Shown one piece after another: positions 15,289 through 24,252 of a stretch of DNA of 38,926 nt. The notes below the pieces were generated by a model that saw nothing but the letters and a program-made list of their open reading frames with translations, was not told the origin of the DNA and made no database searches. The position numbers were made by a program, and so were the translations under genes. Source of the DNA: a virus; IMG/VR virus record IMGVR_UViG_3300033145_003411, positions 1-38,926 of that record, one strand, 5' to 3'. Within the stretch, counting starts at the first letter, position 1. Every line of letters begins with the position of its first letter.

Positions 15289-15632
15289 CATGGGCGGGGG
15301 AAAAAATTGATTGTGAAGTATGTAAAACTTTATCGGCTCAAGGCTCGAAAAGACCGACTTGCAAGGAATGTATTGGACTTACAACCGAGCCGAATGATGA
15401 GACGTTTTTTTGGTGGGATTTATACTCTCGTTATTCGGTTTCACTTATTCGACAAGGTCAAGATGGGATTTCTATTGATTCTAAAACGGTTCAGATTATT
15501 TCAAGACAGGAGGGGATTTCAGAACTGGCGTTTTTGAGGGTGTTGCAAATAATTGCTCATCAACTAAGTAAGATAACAAGACAGAACAGGGAAGCTCAGG
15601 AGAGACAATGGCGGCAGGCTCAAAAACAATGA
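14824..15632 (+). CDS. Tail assembly chaperone, -1 frameshifted long form (gpG-T-like)
   Basis: If ribosomes slip -1 at A AAA AAC (15255-15261), reading continues from 15261 for 123 codons to TGA at 15630-15632. The product is 269 residues (146 + 123). This extension has no start codon of its own, is open over its full length, and looks like real protein (LADFAYAILTWAGEKIDC, FFWWDLYSRYSVSLIRQG, then a Gln/Arg-rich end). It carries CEVC and CKEC about 17 residues apart, a probable zinc site. It overlaps the tape measure start by 25 bases. In lambda and many siphoviruses this frameshifted form links tube subunits to the tape measure. Confidence 0.78.
15255..15261 (+). promoter_or_regulatory. 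-1 ribosomal frameshift slippery heptamer A AAA AAC
   Basis: In the zero frame the codons are GAA-AAA-AAC, so the heptamer AAAAAAC has the X XXY YYZ phase needed for tandem -1 slippage. It lies inside an uninterrupted A7 run (15254-15260). I could not see a strong downstream pseudoknot by eye. Location (end of the gene between tail tube and tape measure) matches known chaperone frameshift sites. Confidence 0.75.
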
Positions 15633-18600
15633 TGTTCACGCTGAAGGTGCGTGATGATGGAACCGCCGTTATTAAGAAAACCGATAAAGCTCTTGGCGGT
15701 TTCGGAAAAAGAACAGATCAAGTTTCTAAAAAAGCCAAAGGTCTTTCTGCTTCTTTAGGAAAGACTATTGGCCTTTTGGCTACAATGGGGATTTCCTCTT
15801 ATGCTTTGATGAGAGGCATAAGTTCCGCTATTAAAACTTATATAGACTTTGAGCATTCCATGTCGAATGTTGCTTCGGTTGCCGGGGCAACGACAAAAGA
15901 GATGAAACAGCTTGAAAGCCAGTCAAGAAAACTTGCCGCTACAAGTGTGTTCACTGCTTCTGAAGCCGCCGCCGCTCAGTATCATTTGGCTTCTGCTGGT
16001 ATGGAAGTTAATGAAATTATAGCCGCTCAAAAAGGAGTTATGGACCTTGCGGCTGCTACTCAACATGACCTCGCCGAAACAGGCCGTGTTGTTGCTTCTA
16101 CCTTATCTCAATTTTCATTAGACGCCGCTGAATCTGCGAGAGTAGCAGATGTTTTTGCTTCTGCTATTAGTGGTTCTCAAGCTAACATGGAGAAGCTTGG
16201 AACTTCTATGACGTATGTTGGCCCGGTTGCTAAAGGGGTTGGGTACACTTTAGAAGAAACGACAAGTGCTTTAATGGCGTTTTACAATGCTGGCCTTGAC
16301 GGAAGTATGGCCGGAACAGCATTGAGGGCGGCTTTGACAAGACTTTTAGATCAAACACCTGAGATAACTAGGGTCTTGAAAGACCTTGGAGTTAATGTTT
16401 TTGATAATTCAGGCAAGATGAAATCCTTTGCAGATATTGTGGATGTTCTTTCGGAAGCCGGAGCTGGCGCTGAAGAAATTATGAAGCTGTTTGGGCTTCG
16501 TGCTGGTCCTGGTATGATTGCTGTTATTGCTAAAGGCGGAGATGCAATAAGAGGATATAGAGAGAAGCTTGATGATACTGGTAAGGCTGGTAGAATGGCC
16601 GCTCAACAAATGGATAATCTACAGGGAGATTTGGATAAATTATCTTCGCAAGTAGAAGACTCGGCTATTGCTTTTGTAGAGGAACTTGCTCCGGCCTTAA
16701 GCGATTTTGTTCAAAATATGACATCGATGATTAAAACAATGTCAGATTTTTGGATTCCTGTATTTGATGATTTTCTTGATTTGATTGGCGATGTGGCTAA
16801 GTTTGGGATGTCAGATTTGAATACAGCGGCATTAGAGGTTGCAAACCAAGGGATCCCTGTATTAACAAAGAGAATTAAATCTTTGAAAGAAGAACAAGAG
16901 GAGTCAACAAAAGCTTGGGTAAGAGCAGATAACGCGGTTGCCGGATTCTTTGGTCTAATAAATCTTCCGGCATACTTTCAAAGATCTCATGCAGAAAATA
17001 GGATTGCATCAATTACTACAGAGCTTGGAACCTTAGAAATGCATTTAAAAAAAGCAGTAAGAGATAAAGGATTTAAAGATTTAGAGGATCAAGGAGCTAG
17101 TTTAGGTATAGCAATGGGGGACGTTAATTTTATCCTAAAAGCTAATAAAGAGGCTCTAAAAAAATCTATGGAGCATACAAGGGGCCTTGCAAAAGCTCAA
17201 AAGGAAGCAGAAAAAGCAGCCAAAAAAGCGGGCAAAGCAGCAGAAAAAGCGGCCAAGGCTGCCGCTAAAGCTGAAAAAGAGAGAATGGATTCTTTAATAG
17301 AAACTGCAGATGATATAACAGATGCTTTAGAAGATTGGGCTGATACTTATCCTGAAGTTGGCAAGGCTGCACTAAAAGCTAATGCTCAAGAAAAGGCGTT
17401 AATGGAAAACGCTCTTAATCTTTGGTATGACTATGAAAAAACAACGGTTAAATATAAAGAAGAGGCGCTTAGAAAAAAAATAGAATTGATGAGAGATTAT
17501 GGGGCGACTGAAGAACAAATTGCTTTATCAACTGCTGAATATAAAAAGGAAATTGAAGATCAAAAACTAACAGAATTTGGAACTTTCATAGACGGCATAA
17601 AAGCCGGTTATGATGATTTGCTTGAAAAAGAATTTAGTTGGGGAGAACAGGGTAAGAAAATATTTAAAACTTTTACAGGAAGTCTAACTTCTGCTTTCAG
17701 TAATTCTTTTGTTGCCATTATTAAAGGAGATTGGGATTCTTTAGAAGATGCTTGGCAAGGTTTTTTAGATTCAATGGTTCGGGCTTTTGCTGATATGCTT
17801 GCTGAGCTTGCAATAAAATGGGCGGCTTCTGAGATTGTTAGTTTGATTAGTGGAGGAAGCGGTCCAGGAAATATTGTAGGAACTGCTGTGCAAGTAGCTG
17901 CTCAACAAGCCGGAGGTGGGCCAGGTGGTGGTCCTGTGCAAACAGGGATTCAAGGCTATCAAGCATATCAGACAGCGACTCAAGTAGGAAGTGCATTAAC
18001 GGCTACAGCAATTCAACAAGGGATTGCGGCAGGTGCGGCAGAAATGGGTGCTGGGCTTGGTGCGGCGGCTGAATTAGGTAGTCAGCTAGGCGCAGCGGCA
18101 GTGACAGAAGTTGGCCCAACCTCTGCCCAATTAGGATTAGAGACGGCAGGAGCAGCTTGGGCCGGTCCTGCGGCAATTTTACTAGCCGGTCTAACAATGG
18201 GTGGGGAAGGCGATCCGATAAAAGGAGCAACCGATGTTATAGAAGGAATTCTGGGGGCGGCCGGCGCAGTTGGCGAAGGTATAGGGGAATTACTTGGTTG
18301 GGGTAGTGATTCCCATGCTCCATTGACAGAGGCGCAAAAGATTCAATATAAAGTTTTTGATGAGATAAAGAAAATATACGAAATGGCAATGGGAGTGGGA
18401 GGGCATCCAGCAGACGGTGTATTTGGTTTCGTTCCTGATTTAGCATCAATTCTTGGACGCGAATCAGATATGACTGAAGAACAAGCACAATCAATTATTA
18501 GTCTTTTTAAAGGAAAGCGTCCAGAATTTGAGAGTATTGATGAAATGGAACAATTTTTAAATCAAATGTTATCAATATCTCATTATGGAGTAGGAACTCC

Positions 18601-18805
18601 TTACGTCCCTCAAACCATGCCTGCGATTGTTCATGAAGGAGAAAGAATTTTATCCAAGTCCGATAATAAAGCATTGATTGAGGCCGTTACAACGCAGAAT
18701 CAGGGAATAACGATCAATGTCTCAGGGTCTATGTTTGCAGATGATAATTTTATTGCTTGGCTTTATGAAAAGCTGAATACATACGGGAATAGACTTTATG
18801 GCTAA
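15608..18805 (+). CDS. Tape measure protein
   Basis: A 1065-residue protein, the longest + strand product in the window. The ribosome site AGGAG at 15598-15602 lies inside the frameshifted chaperone tail. Residues 75-350 match the phage tail tape measure core: YIDFEHSMSNVASVAGAT, AGMEVNEIIAAQKGVMDLAA, SQANMEKLGTSMTYVGPVA and the AGTALRAALTRLL block. An Ala/Lys-rich coiled coil is at about 520-560, a Gly/Ala-rich hydrophobic segment at about 750-900, and a conserved HEGERILSKSDN near the C-terminus. It sets tail length and is expelled with DNA. The stop overlaps the next gene by 8 bases. Confidence 0.92.
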   Translation: MAAGSKTMMFTLKVRDDGTAVIKKTDKALGGFGKRTDQVSKKAKGLSASLGKTIGLLATMGISSYALMRGISSAIKTYIDFEHSMSNVASVAGATTKEMKQLESQSRKLAATSVFTASEAAAAQYHLASAGMEVNEIIAAQKGVMDLAAATQHDLAETGRVVASTLSQFSLDAAESARVADVFASAISGSQANMEKLGTSMTYVGPVAKGVGYTLEETTSALMAFYNAGLDGSMAGTALRAALTRLLDQTPEITRVLKDLGVNVFDNSGKMKSFADIVDVLSEAGAGAEEIMKLFGLRAGPGMIAVIAKGGDAIRGYREKLDDTGKAGRMAAQQMDNLQGDLDKLSSQVEDSAIAFVEELAPALSDFVQNMTSMIKTMSDFWIPVFDDFLDLIGDVAKFGMSDLNTAALEVANQGIPVLTKRIKSLKEEQEESTKAWVRADNAVAGFFGLINLPAYFQRSHAENRIASITTELGTLEMHLKKAVRDKGFKDLEDQGASLGIAMGDVNFILKANKEALKKSMEHTRGLAKAQKEAEKAAKKAGKAAEKAAKAAAKAEKERMDSLIETADDITDALEDWADTYPEVGKAALKANAQEKALMENALNLWYDYEKTTVKYKEEALRKKIELMRDYGATEEQIALSTAEYKKEIEDQKLTEFGTFIDGIKAGYDDLLEKEFSWGEQGKKIFKTFTGSLTSAFSNSFVAIIKGDWDSLEDAWQGFLDSMVRAFADMLAELAIKWAASEIVSLISGGSGPGNIVGTAVQVAAQQAGGGPGGGPVQTGIQGYQAYQTATQVGSALTATAIQQGIAAGAAEMGAGLGAAAELGSQLGAAAVTEVGPTSAQLGLETAGAAWAGPAAILLAGLTMGGEGDPIKGATDVIEGILGAAGAVGEGIGELLGWGSDSHAPLTEAQKIQYKVFDEIKKIYEMAMGVGGHPADGVFGFVPDLASILGRESDMTEEQAQSIISLFKGKRPEFESIDEMEQFLNQMLSISHYGVGTPYVPQTMPAIVHEGERILSKSDNKALIEAVTTQNQGITINVSGSMFADDNFIAWLYEKLNTYGNRLYG

Positions 18806-19868
18806 TGCAAGATTTTTATATAATAATTTTATTGATAGCACAGTAAATATTACTGTTTCAACCCAACATGCCGGAGTTGTTACAGCTACAAAGAAAGACG
18901 GGACAGGCTCGGCCACCATGCAAATAACCGGAGCGTTTTCCGGTTCAGATGAAACTAAGTATGTTGTTCAAATTGATAATGTTGCAGGTGGTGCCGAAAT
19001 TGGAGAATCGACTTATAAATGGTCAGACGATGGAGGGGCGAATTGGGATGCTTCGGGCGTTACAACAAGCGCCTCCTATGCCACTTTAAATAATGCTGTG
19101 ACTGTAAAATGGACTGCCGGAACTGGAGACGATTTTGTAATAAATGATAAATGGTCTTTTTACGGTATATCAAGATTCAATGCAAATAAAGTTTATGACT
19201 GGCAAAGAGACTCAAGATGGAGGTCAACGGTTGCTTCGTCTAATACTATAACAATTGATTTGACTGCAAGCCAGACGCCTACTGCCGTTGTTCTTTATGA
19301 CCACAATTTTACTTCTGTCGCTACTTTGACTTTGATGGCAAGCTCTGGAGATGTTTGGGCAAGCCCTGCATATTCTCAGGTATTAACAGTTGCGGCTACA
19401 AAGATTTTGTATTATATTACTACTACTGAGAACTATCGTTATTGGAGGTTAGGAATAGAGGATAATACAAACAGTGATAGCTATGTAGAAATTGGTTCAA
19501 TGTTTCTTGGAGAATATACGGAATTGGTTAAGAATTTTATGCCAGGATATTCTAAAAACAGGGTTGCAAAAACCTCTGTAAATATAACTCCTTATGGTGT
19601 TGAAAACGATTATTTTTATAACTGGCAGGAGAAATTTAGATTATCATTTGATAAACTTGCAGATGCAGACGTTGTAAGTCTTGAGGATATGACTGATAGT
19701 TTAGGGTACAGAAGTACGGGGGTTTTAAACAGACTTTATTTTAATCGTGACAGTTCTGAGGCTTCTGAATTTTGGATGGTGTCTTTAAGGTCTTTACCAA
19801 GAAGAAATATTTTTACAGGCCGGACAAATATTGAAATTGAATTAACCGAGGTTTCTCGAAGTGTATGA
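18798..19868 (+). CDS. Putative distal tail protein with inserted beta domain
   Basis: A 356-residue protein encoded right after the tape measure, where distal tail/baseplate proteins are found. Residues 20-115 form a beta module (GSATMQITG, YKWSDDGGANWD, DDFVINDKWSF) resembling repeat domains recalled from other phage tail proteins. Residues 140-235 (RWRSTVASSNTITIDL; YRYWRLGIEDN) look like a galactose-binding/discoidin-type sandwich. The C-terminal part (FRLSFDKLADADVVSLEDM) resembles distal tail folding domains. Carbohydrate contact is plausible but inferred. Confidence 0.62.
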   Translation: MANARFLYNNFIDSTVNITVSTQHAGVVTATKKDGTGSATMQITGAFSGSDETKYVVQIDNVAGGAEIGESTYKWSDDGGANWDASGVTTSASYATLNNAVTVKWTAGTGDDFVINDKWSFYGISRFNANKVYDWQRDSRWRSTVASSNTITIDLTASQTPTAVVLYDHNFTSVATLTLMASSGDVWASPAYSQVLTVAATKILYYITTTENYRYWRLGIEDNTNSDSYVEIGSMFLGEYTELVKNFMPGYSKNRVAKTSVNITPYGVENDYFYNWQEKFRLSFDKLADADVVSLEDMTDSLGYRSTGVLNRLYFNRDSSEASEFWMVSLRSLPRRNIFTGRTNIEIELTEVSRSV

Positions 19869-22098
19869 CGTAACAATAGATTGGATTAAGGATGTTGAGT
19901 CTGGGAAAGTCCCGGCTCCTTATCTTATTATTGATACTCCTTTAGGCTATCGTGTTTATGGTTTGAAAGATGTTTCGAATTTAGACGCTTTAGGGACGGA
20001 CTATTTTGATTTTAAAGGGAGGATTATTTCATTAAGTGGATTAACAAGATCAATTCAGCCTTCTACTTCTACGATTATTGGTAGTTATAGCCAAAAGCAA
20101 TTGCAAGTTTTAACAGTTGTTTTAGATGATGCCGATTCTTATTTTAGAAAACTATTTCAGATTGACCCTTTCCTTGGGCAGAGTGCTACTTTATATACTG
20201 GCTTTTTAGATGATGCTACGACTGACCATATAGCTTTATTTTCCGGTCAGATTACTAAGGTTGAAGGAAATGATAAAGAGGTTAGATTATCAATAGAAGA
20301 AAAGAGTTCGGTTTTTGATAATCTATTTAGTCTTAAAAGGGCAGGTCGTTTTGACAATCCTTTGAATACCAATGATAGACTTCCGATTGTTTATGGGGAT
20401 ATGACTACTGGTTCTGAGGGAGTGTGGAAAGCTAATTATATTGATACAGTTAATTTTGTTTATTGCTATGCTGGTCATGAAGTTTTATCAAATGGAAATG
20501 GAAATGATATTACAGTTTATGTTGATGGAGTAGAAGACTGGCCTAAATTTGATGAGTCTAATTCGTCTTATGAAGATATGGCTACAATTGATTTTGGTTT
20601 TTATGGGGATTTATTTTCTGAAGACTGTTCGGCATTTGGCTCATGGGCGGATCATGATTCTGGAGATGGAGTTTCAACCCAAGTAACATTTGATGGGAAA
20701 AGCTGTTTTAGATTTGACGGGGGTAGTGTTACTTCTGCGAATAAGGCTGAAAGACAGTTAATATCTTCATTAACATTAGAAAACCGTTTCTCTATTGAGA
20801 TAAAGATATATTTTGACCTTTTGGGGACTTATGCTAACTATGACTATTTTATGTTTCATTTCAGATTGGGAGAAAGTAGGGAGTATTTAAGTGTTTTTTT
20901 TGCTACAGATGGAGTTTATATTTCTCCTGTTTGGGATACTGGCTCAATAGGGAATTTTGTTGTTCTTGATACTTGGCAAACTTGGAAGTTTATAGTAACA
21001 GATCAAAATCCATTGACTGTAGATATTTATTTAGATGATATTTTGATTGTTAGGGGGTATTCTATTTCCGCGATTTCGGGGGTATCTCAAAAATTTATCT
21101 TGCTTCAAAGAGGGGATGCAACAGCTAATACTAAAACATATCTTGACTATATCAAAATTGATAATGGTGCTCGTTGCAACAAAGGAAATTCAATTGTTAC
21201 TGTCAAAGGGAAAGGTAAAGCAAGCGGTTCAACTTTAATTGAAAACATCATTGATATTCTTTATGACTTTCTTGTAGTTGAAGCCGAAATGCCATCTGCT
21301 TTATTCAATACTTCTGGTAAAGCTAAAGCAATAGCCAATTTTGATTCACAAAGTTATGTAGCCGCAGGCGTTATAGATAGTGATGAAAATCTTTGGAATA
21401 TTGTTTCAAAGATGATGGGCTCTTTTCTTGGTTCGGTTTATTTTGACGGAGATGGTGATCTGATTGTAGATATTGATATTGGCTATGAATACTTCCCTCA
21501 TGCTGTTATTAATAAAGGAGATATTGATCTTAGTTCTTTGAAATGGAAACTAAATCGTGACGATCTTATAAATCAGATTCCGGTAAGTTATTCTTACAAT
21601 TATGCTCAAAATGAATTTGAATCACATGGACCAGGAACATCAAGTATAGATGCGGCCAGCCAGGGAATTTTCGGAGAAAGAATGCCGACTACTCCGCTTA
21701 AATTTTACTGGTGTAGAGATTCAACAAGCGTAGGAAACATTATGAATCTTTTAGTGGCAAAATTAAAGACTCCTACCTATCAGGTTTCTTTTAGGAATGT
21801 TACTGCAAAATGTTATCATATAGACGTAGGAGATTATTTAGCTGTAACGTTGCCATTGTATGATGAAGAATCAGGAGAAGAATGGATAAATCAAATTGTT
21901 AAAGTTGTTCGCACCTCTCCTGATTTTGCAAAAGGAACGGTTGATTTTACAGTAGTGGATACTCAGACATTTATGACATGGGCCGAATTAGCCCAGGGAA
22001 CTTATCGGGAAAGTAGTTTTTTAGGAACGCCAGGAACCCCGCTATTAGCCGATGGTTCGGTTAAAGCTGGCGGCAATAGAGATTTGACTGTATATTAA
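19861..22098 (+). CDS. Tail tip / baseplate hub-like protein
   Basis: A 745-residue protein starting with GTG at 19861, overlapping the previous gene by 8 bases. The N-terminal 180 residues (YLIIDTPLGYRVYGLKDVSN and IISLSGLTRSIQPSTSTIIG) and the IYDDADSYFRKLF-like stretch fit tail-tip attachment proteins of siphoviruses. A central region of about 250-400 (FRFDGGSV, TYLDYIKIDNG) looks like an inserted lectin-type beta sandwich. The C-terminal half (NLWNIVSKMMGSFLGSVYF; VTAKCYHIDVGDYLAVTLP) matches hub domain features. It probably connects the tube to receptor-binding parts. Confidence 0.72.
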   Translation: MYDVTIDWIKDVESGKVPAPYLIIDTPLGYRVYGLKDVSNLDALGTDYFDFKGRIISLSGLTRSIQPSTSTIIGSYSQKQLQVLTVVLDDADSYFRKLFQIDPFLGQSATLYTGFLDDATTDHIALFSGQITKVEGNDKEVRLSIEEKSSVFDNLFSLKRAGRFDNPLNTNDRLPIVYGDMTTGSEGVWKANYIDTVNFVYCYAGHEVLSNGNGNDITVYVDGVEDWPKFDESNSSYEDMATIDFGFYGDLFSEDCSAFGSWADHDSGDGVSTQVTFDGKSCFRFDGGSVTSANKAERQLISSLTLENRFSIEIKIYFDLLGTYANYDYFMFHFRLGESREYLSVFFATDGVYISPVWDTGSIGNFVVLDTWQTWKFIVTDQNPLTVDIYLDDILIVRGYSISAISGVSQKFILLQRGDATANTKTYLDYIKIDNGARCNKGNSIVTVKGKGKASGSTLIENIIDILYDFLVVEAEMPSALFNTSGKAKAIANFDSQSYVAAGVIDSDENLWNIVSKMMGSFLGSVYFDGDGDLIVDIDIGYEYFPHAVINKGDIDLSSLKWKLNRDDLINQIPVSYSYNYAQNEFESHGPGTSSIDAASQGIFGERMPTTPLKFYWCRDSTSVGNIMNLLVAKLKTPTYQVSFRNVTAKCYHIDVGDYLAVTLPLYDEESGEEWINQIVKVVRTSPDFAKGTVDFTVVDTQTFMTWAELAQGTYRESSFLGTPGTPLLADGSVKAGGNRDLTVY

Positions 22099-22114
22099 AA
22101 GGAGATGAAAGAAA

Positions 22115-22480
22115 ATGAAAGGAAAATTTGTTTTATTGATTTTTGTTTTTTTGTGTCTAGCAGGATGTAGCTCTCATAAATGGACAAAAAAAGATATTGC
22201 TTATGAGGCTACATATCAAGTTTTACATATTGTTGATTGGAGGCAGACTTTAGGGATAACTGAAAAGCCTGATATTTATTGGGAGATGAATCCAATTTTA
22301 GGAGAACATCCAAATAGAGATACAGTGAATATTTATTTTTTAGCTTCGGGTTTGGGGCATATTTTTATAACAGATTTGTTACCTCAACCATGGCGTAAAA
22401 GATGGTTAATGTTTACTGGATTTGTAAAAATATATTGTGTAGAAAATAATTTTTCAATTGGGTTGGGATGTAATTTTTAG
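22115..22480 (+). CDS. Phage lipoprotein of conserved unknown family
   Basis: A 121-residue protein with AAAAGGAGATG upstream. The N-terminus KGKFVLLIFVFLCLAGC is a lipoprotein signal ending in the lipobox LAGC (Cys at about residue 18). The mature part has YEATYQVLHIVDWRQTLGI, WEMNPILGEHPNRDTVN and a closing LPQPWRKRW, a combination recalled from small phage proteins of unknown function. Membrane anchoring suggests a role at the envelope, such as lysis or superinfection control. The sequence cannot discriminate between them. Confidence 0.7.
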   Translation: MKGKFVLLIFVFLCLAGCSSHKWTKKDIAYEATYQVLHIVDWRQTLGITEKPDIYWEMNPILGEHPNRDTVNIYFLASGLGHIFITDLLPQPWRKRWLMFTGFVKIYCVENNFSIGLGCNF

Positions 22481-22495
22481 ACAAAGGAATAACTT

Positions 22496-23335
22496 ATGGC
22501 AGATCAAAGAATAAAATCAACCGAAGAAATGGTTGGATCAGGACATGCCACTAAAACTGATACGTTAAATCGGCTGACCCTGGTCGAGCATAACGACACC
22601 GGCAGTCACGCCGCAGCCAATGAAAGCATCCGCGGCCTGGTTGTTTCACGGTCTGACGATGCCAACCTGGCGATTTCGGCCGGCTGGGTGGTGATTGATG
22701 ACGGAGCGAGAATCGAGCGCCGGGCCTTAGCTGTTAGTACTACTAAGGCGCATGGAGAAACAGGTGGTGCGCTTGTCACGGTCTATGTCTATATCGACCC
22801 GGACGCAGCATCGGGCGGGACACGCCCGACTTTGAACAGCAATAATATCGTGGTGAATACCACGGCTCCGACTTGGGATGCGGCTAAGGGCGGGCTATAT
22901 AGCTCGAATATGCGGTGTGTTGGGGCTTGGTTTATCGATACAGACAATCATGCTTATAGCACTCTTGTAGCCCACCCTGATGGCGAAACTGTCTTGTGGA
23001 TGAAAGAGGGGGCTATTTGTAATGATCAAGTAAATACAAACTATGCCAACCAGGATTTTTCAGCGTTTTGCCCTTTAGTTGACAAGACAGTGGTTTTTTT
23101 TCGGGCGCATCAACAATATGTTTCGGCAGCGGGCAGTTTGTATTCCAAAGGCTATGATCTTGTTGGAACAGATGGCCATATCATAGGTACTGTAGAAGTA
23201 GATAGTAGGCAGTCGACTGTTCGGACGTGGGAGTTTGGATATATCAGCACTACGCATTTGTACGTAGACTTTAAGACTAACAATGCTGGTGCAAAATATA
23301 GCATTTTTTGTACTGGCTGGAGGCTATTAAGATGA
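22496..23335 (+). CDS. Putative tail fibre / receptor-binding-type protein
   Basis: A 279-residue protein starting with the fibre-like IKSTEEMVGSGHATKTDTLNR and HNDTGSHAAAN. The rest is beta-rich and ends in a sheet-like stretch (TRTWEFGYISTTHLYVDF is approximate to the end of the chain, with a final TGWRLLR). It follows the tail-tip gene and precedes a small fibre-associated type gene with ATGA overlap. Base composition changes sharply: about 22560-22910 is much more GC-rich than the flanks, then AT-rich again, suggesting recombination within the gene. Receptor binding is inferred from position and pattern. Confidence 0.6.
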   Translation: MADQRIKSTEEMVGSGHATKTDTLNRLTLVEHNDTGSHAAANESIRGLVVSRSDDANLAISAGWVVIDDGARIERRALAVSTTKAHGETGGALVTVYVYIDPDAASGGTRPTLNSNNIVVNTTAPTWDAAKGGLYSSNMRCVGAWFIDTDNHAYSTLVAHPDGETVLWMKEGAICNDQVNTNYANQDFSAFCPLVDKTVVFFRAHQQYVSAAGSLYSKGYDLVGTDGHIIGTVEVDSRQSTVRTWEFGYISTTHLYVDFKTNNAGAKYSIFCTGWRLLR

Positions 23336-23694
23336 CAGAAAGCGCATTTACCTATGATAAAACTGGAATCGTGCAAAGTTTTTTTTGCATTTACACAGGC
23401 CAGCCGGTCCCGGAAGGGCTCAGCCTGTGCCTGTGCGGAGAAGTAATCGAAACAAGCGAAGATCCTTGCCCGCTGTACCGAGTCGATCCCGCGACCGGCA
23501 AACACCGCCTGGCTACGCCCGATGATATCGAAGCCGCGCAGGTGGCCACAGACCGGGGACGTTTGGAAAATGAGATCGTGGACCTGCGGATTCGCGCGGA
23601 CGCGGCCGCGGCCGAAGGCTTTACTGACCTAGCCGGGACGCTCCAGGCGGAAATAGCGGCCAGGCGGGAGGGTCTGCAAGCTCTTGAAAAATGA
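23332..23694 (+). CDS. Small protein downstream of fibre gene, possible fibre accessory
   Basis: A 120-residue protein. ATG at 23332 overlaps the upstream TGA (ATGA) and has GGAGG at 23319-23323, so it is preferred to the in-frame ATG at 23308. Residues 1-55 include several Cys (FCIYTGQPVP, LCLCGEVIE, EDPCPLY) and residues 70-120 are a helical Ala/Glu/Arg-rich segment (RADAAAAEGFTDLAGTLQ) likely to form a coiled coil. The 3' two-thirds is strikingly GC-rich compared with the neighbours, pointing to import from another genome. Confidence 0.6.
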   Translation: MTESAFTYDKTGIVQSFFCIYTGQPVPEGLSLCLCGEVIETSEDPCPLYRVDPATGKHRLATPDDIEAAQVATDRGRLENEIVDLRIRADAAAAEGFTDLAGTLQAEIAARREGLQALEK

Positions 23695-23786
23695 AAAAGT
23701 CTATCGGCAAGAAATCTAAACGAGGACATAGACCCGGAAGCAAGAGAAGGAGAAGGTCGCAGAAAGAGAGAAAAAAATATGGCTGA
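23691..23786 (+). CDS. Very basic 31-residue ORF
   Basis: ATG at 23691 overlaps the preceding stop (ATGA) and the ORF ends at TGA 23784-23786, overlapping the next start. The peptide is extremely Lys/Arg-rich (KKSIGKKSKRGHRPG then SKRRRRSQKERKK). Both overlaps are of the kind seen for real coupled genes here. Such composition could also arise because the stretch carries the purine-rich ribosome site of the next gene. No family recognised. Confidence 0.4.
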   Translation: MKKSIGKKSKRGHRPGSKRRRRSQKERKKYG

Positions 23787-24039
23787 TTTTCAAGAGACGG
23801 TTCTGGAAAAACTAGATATTCAAGGCGAAGTTTTGACCCGCCTCGATGTACGTATGGACGGGATGGTTGAAAAGGTTAACGGTCACCATAAAACTTTATA
23901 TGGAGGTCAGGGCGATGGGGGTCTCTGTCAGTCGGTCACTTTACTCAAGGAGCGCCAGAGCGCCTGGAATAAGGGACTTACTTTTTTAATTAGTGCGGCT
24001 ATTGGACTGGCGGCTTGGGCTAAGTTTTGGAAGGATTAA
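23779..24039 (+). CDS. XhlA-like membrane protein of the lysis cassette
   Basis: An 86-residue protein with a long hydrophilic N-terminal helix (QETVLEKLDIQGEVLTRL, DVRMDGMVEKVNGHHK) and one C-terminal membrane segment at about 65-82 (GLTFLISAAIGLAAWAKFW). This layout is that of haemolysin XhlA-type and related phage membrane proteins that act with holins and endolysins. It stands at the beginning of the lysis genes, one base before a lipoprotein gene. A general small membrane protein of other role cannot be excluded. Confidence 0.6.
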   Translation: MADFQETVLEKLDIQGEVLTRLDVRMDGMVEKVNGHHKTLYGGQGDGGLCQSVTLLKERQSAWNKGLTFLISAAIGLAAWAKFWKD

Positions 24040-24252
24040 ATGAAAAAGCTTTTTGTCATGGTTATTCTTATGGCATTTTTCATAGTAGGTTGTGCTACTA
24101 TGCCGATAAAACTACCGGACAGACCAGCACTTATGGGGATTCCGATAAGAGGAGCCAATGGCGAAATAGCATTCTTAATCCCGGAATCGGAAATTAAGAA
24201 ACTTATATTGTATCTTGAACGGCTAGAAAGAATCGTTAAAGGAGAAAAATGA
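24040..24252 (+). CDS. Small lipoprotein, outer-membrane spanin candidate
   Basis: A 70-residue protein with a lipoprotein signal KKLFVMVILMAFFIVGC ending in a lipobox-like IVGC (Cys at about 18). A short Pro-containing mature part follows (MPIKLPDRPALMGIPIRG) and then a C-terminal helix (SEIKKLILYLERLERIV). Size and Pro-rich start are compatible with an Rz1-type outer-membrane spanin, though no clear inner-membrane partner is encoded in an overlapping frame. Its stop overlaps the epimerase start (ATGA). Confidence 0.6.
   Translation: MKKLFVMVILMAFFIVGCATMPIKLPDRPALMGIPIRGANGEIAFLIPESEIKKLILYLERLERIVKGEK

Noticed and set aside
15307-15537. 76-residue ORF with start codon between tail chaperone and tape measure
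   Set aside because: It lies in a different frame from the 123-codon extension reached by -1 slippage, has a basic unlikely composition and no ribosome site. The frameshifted frame explains the region.
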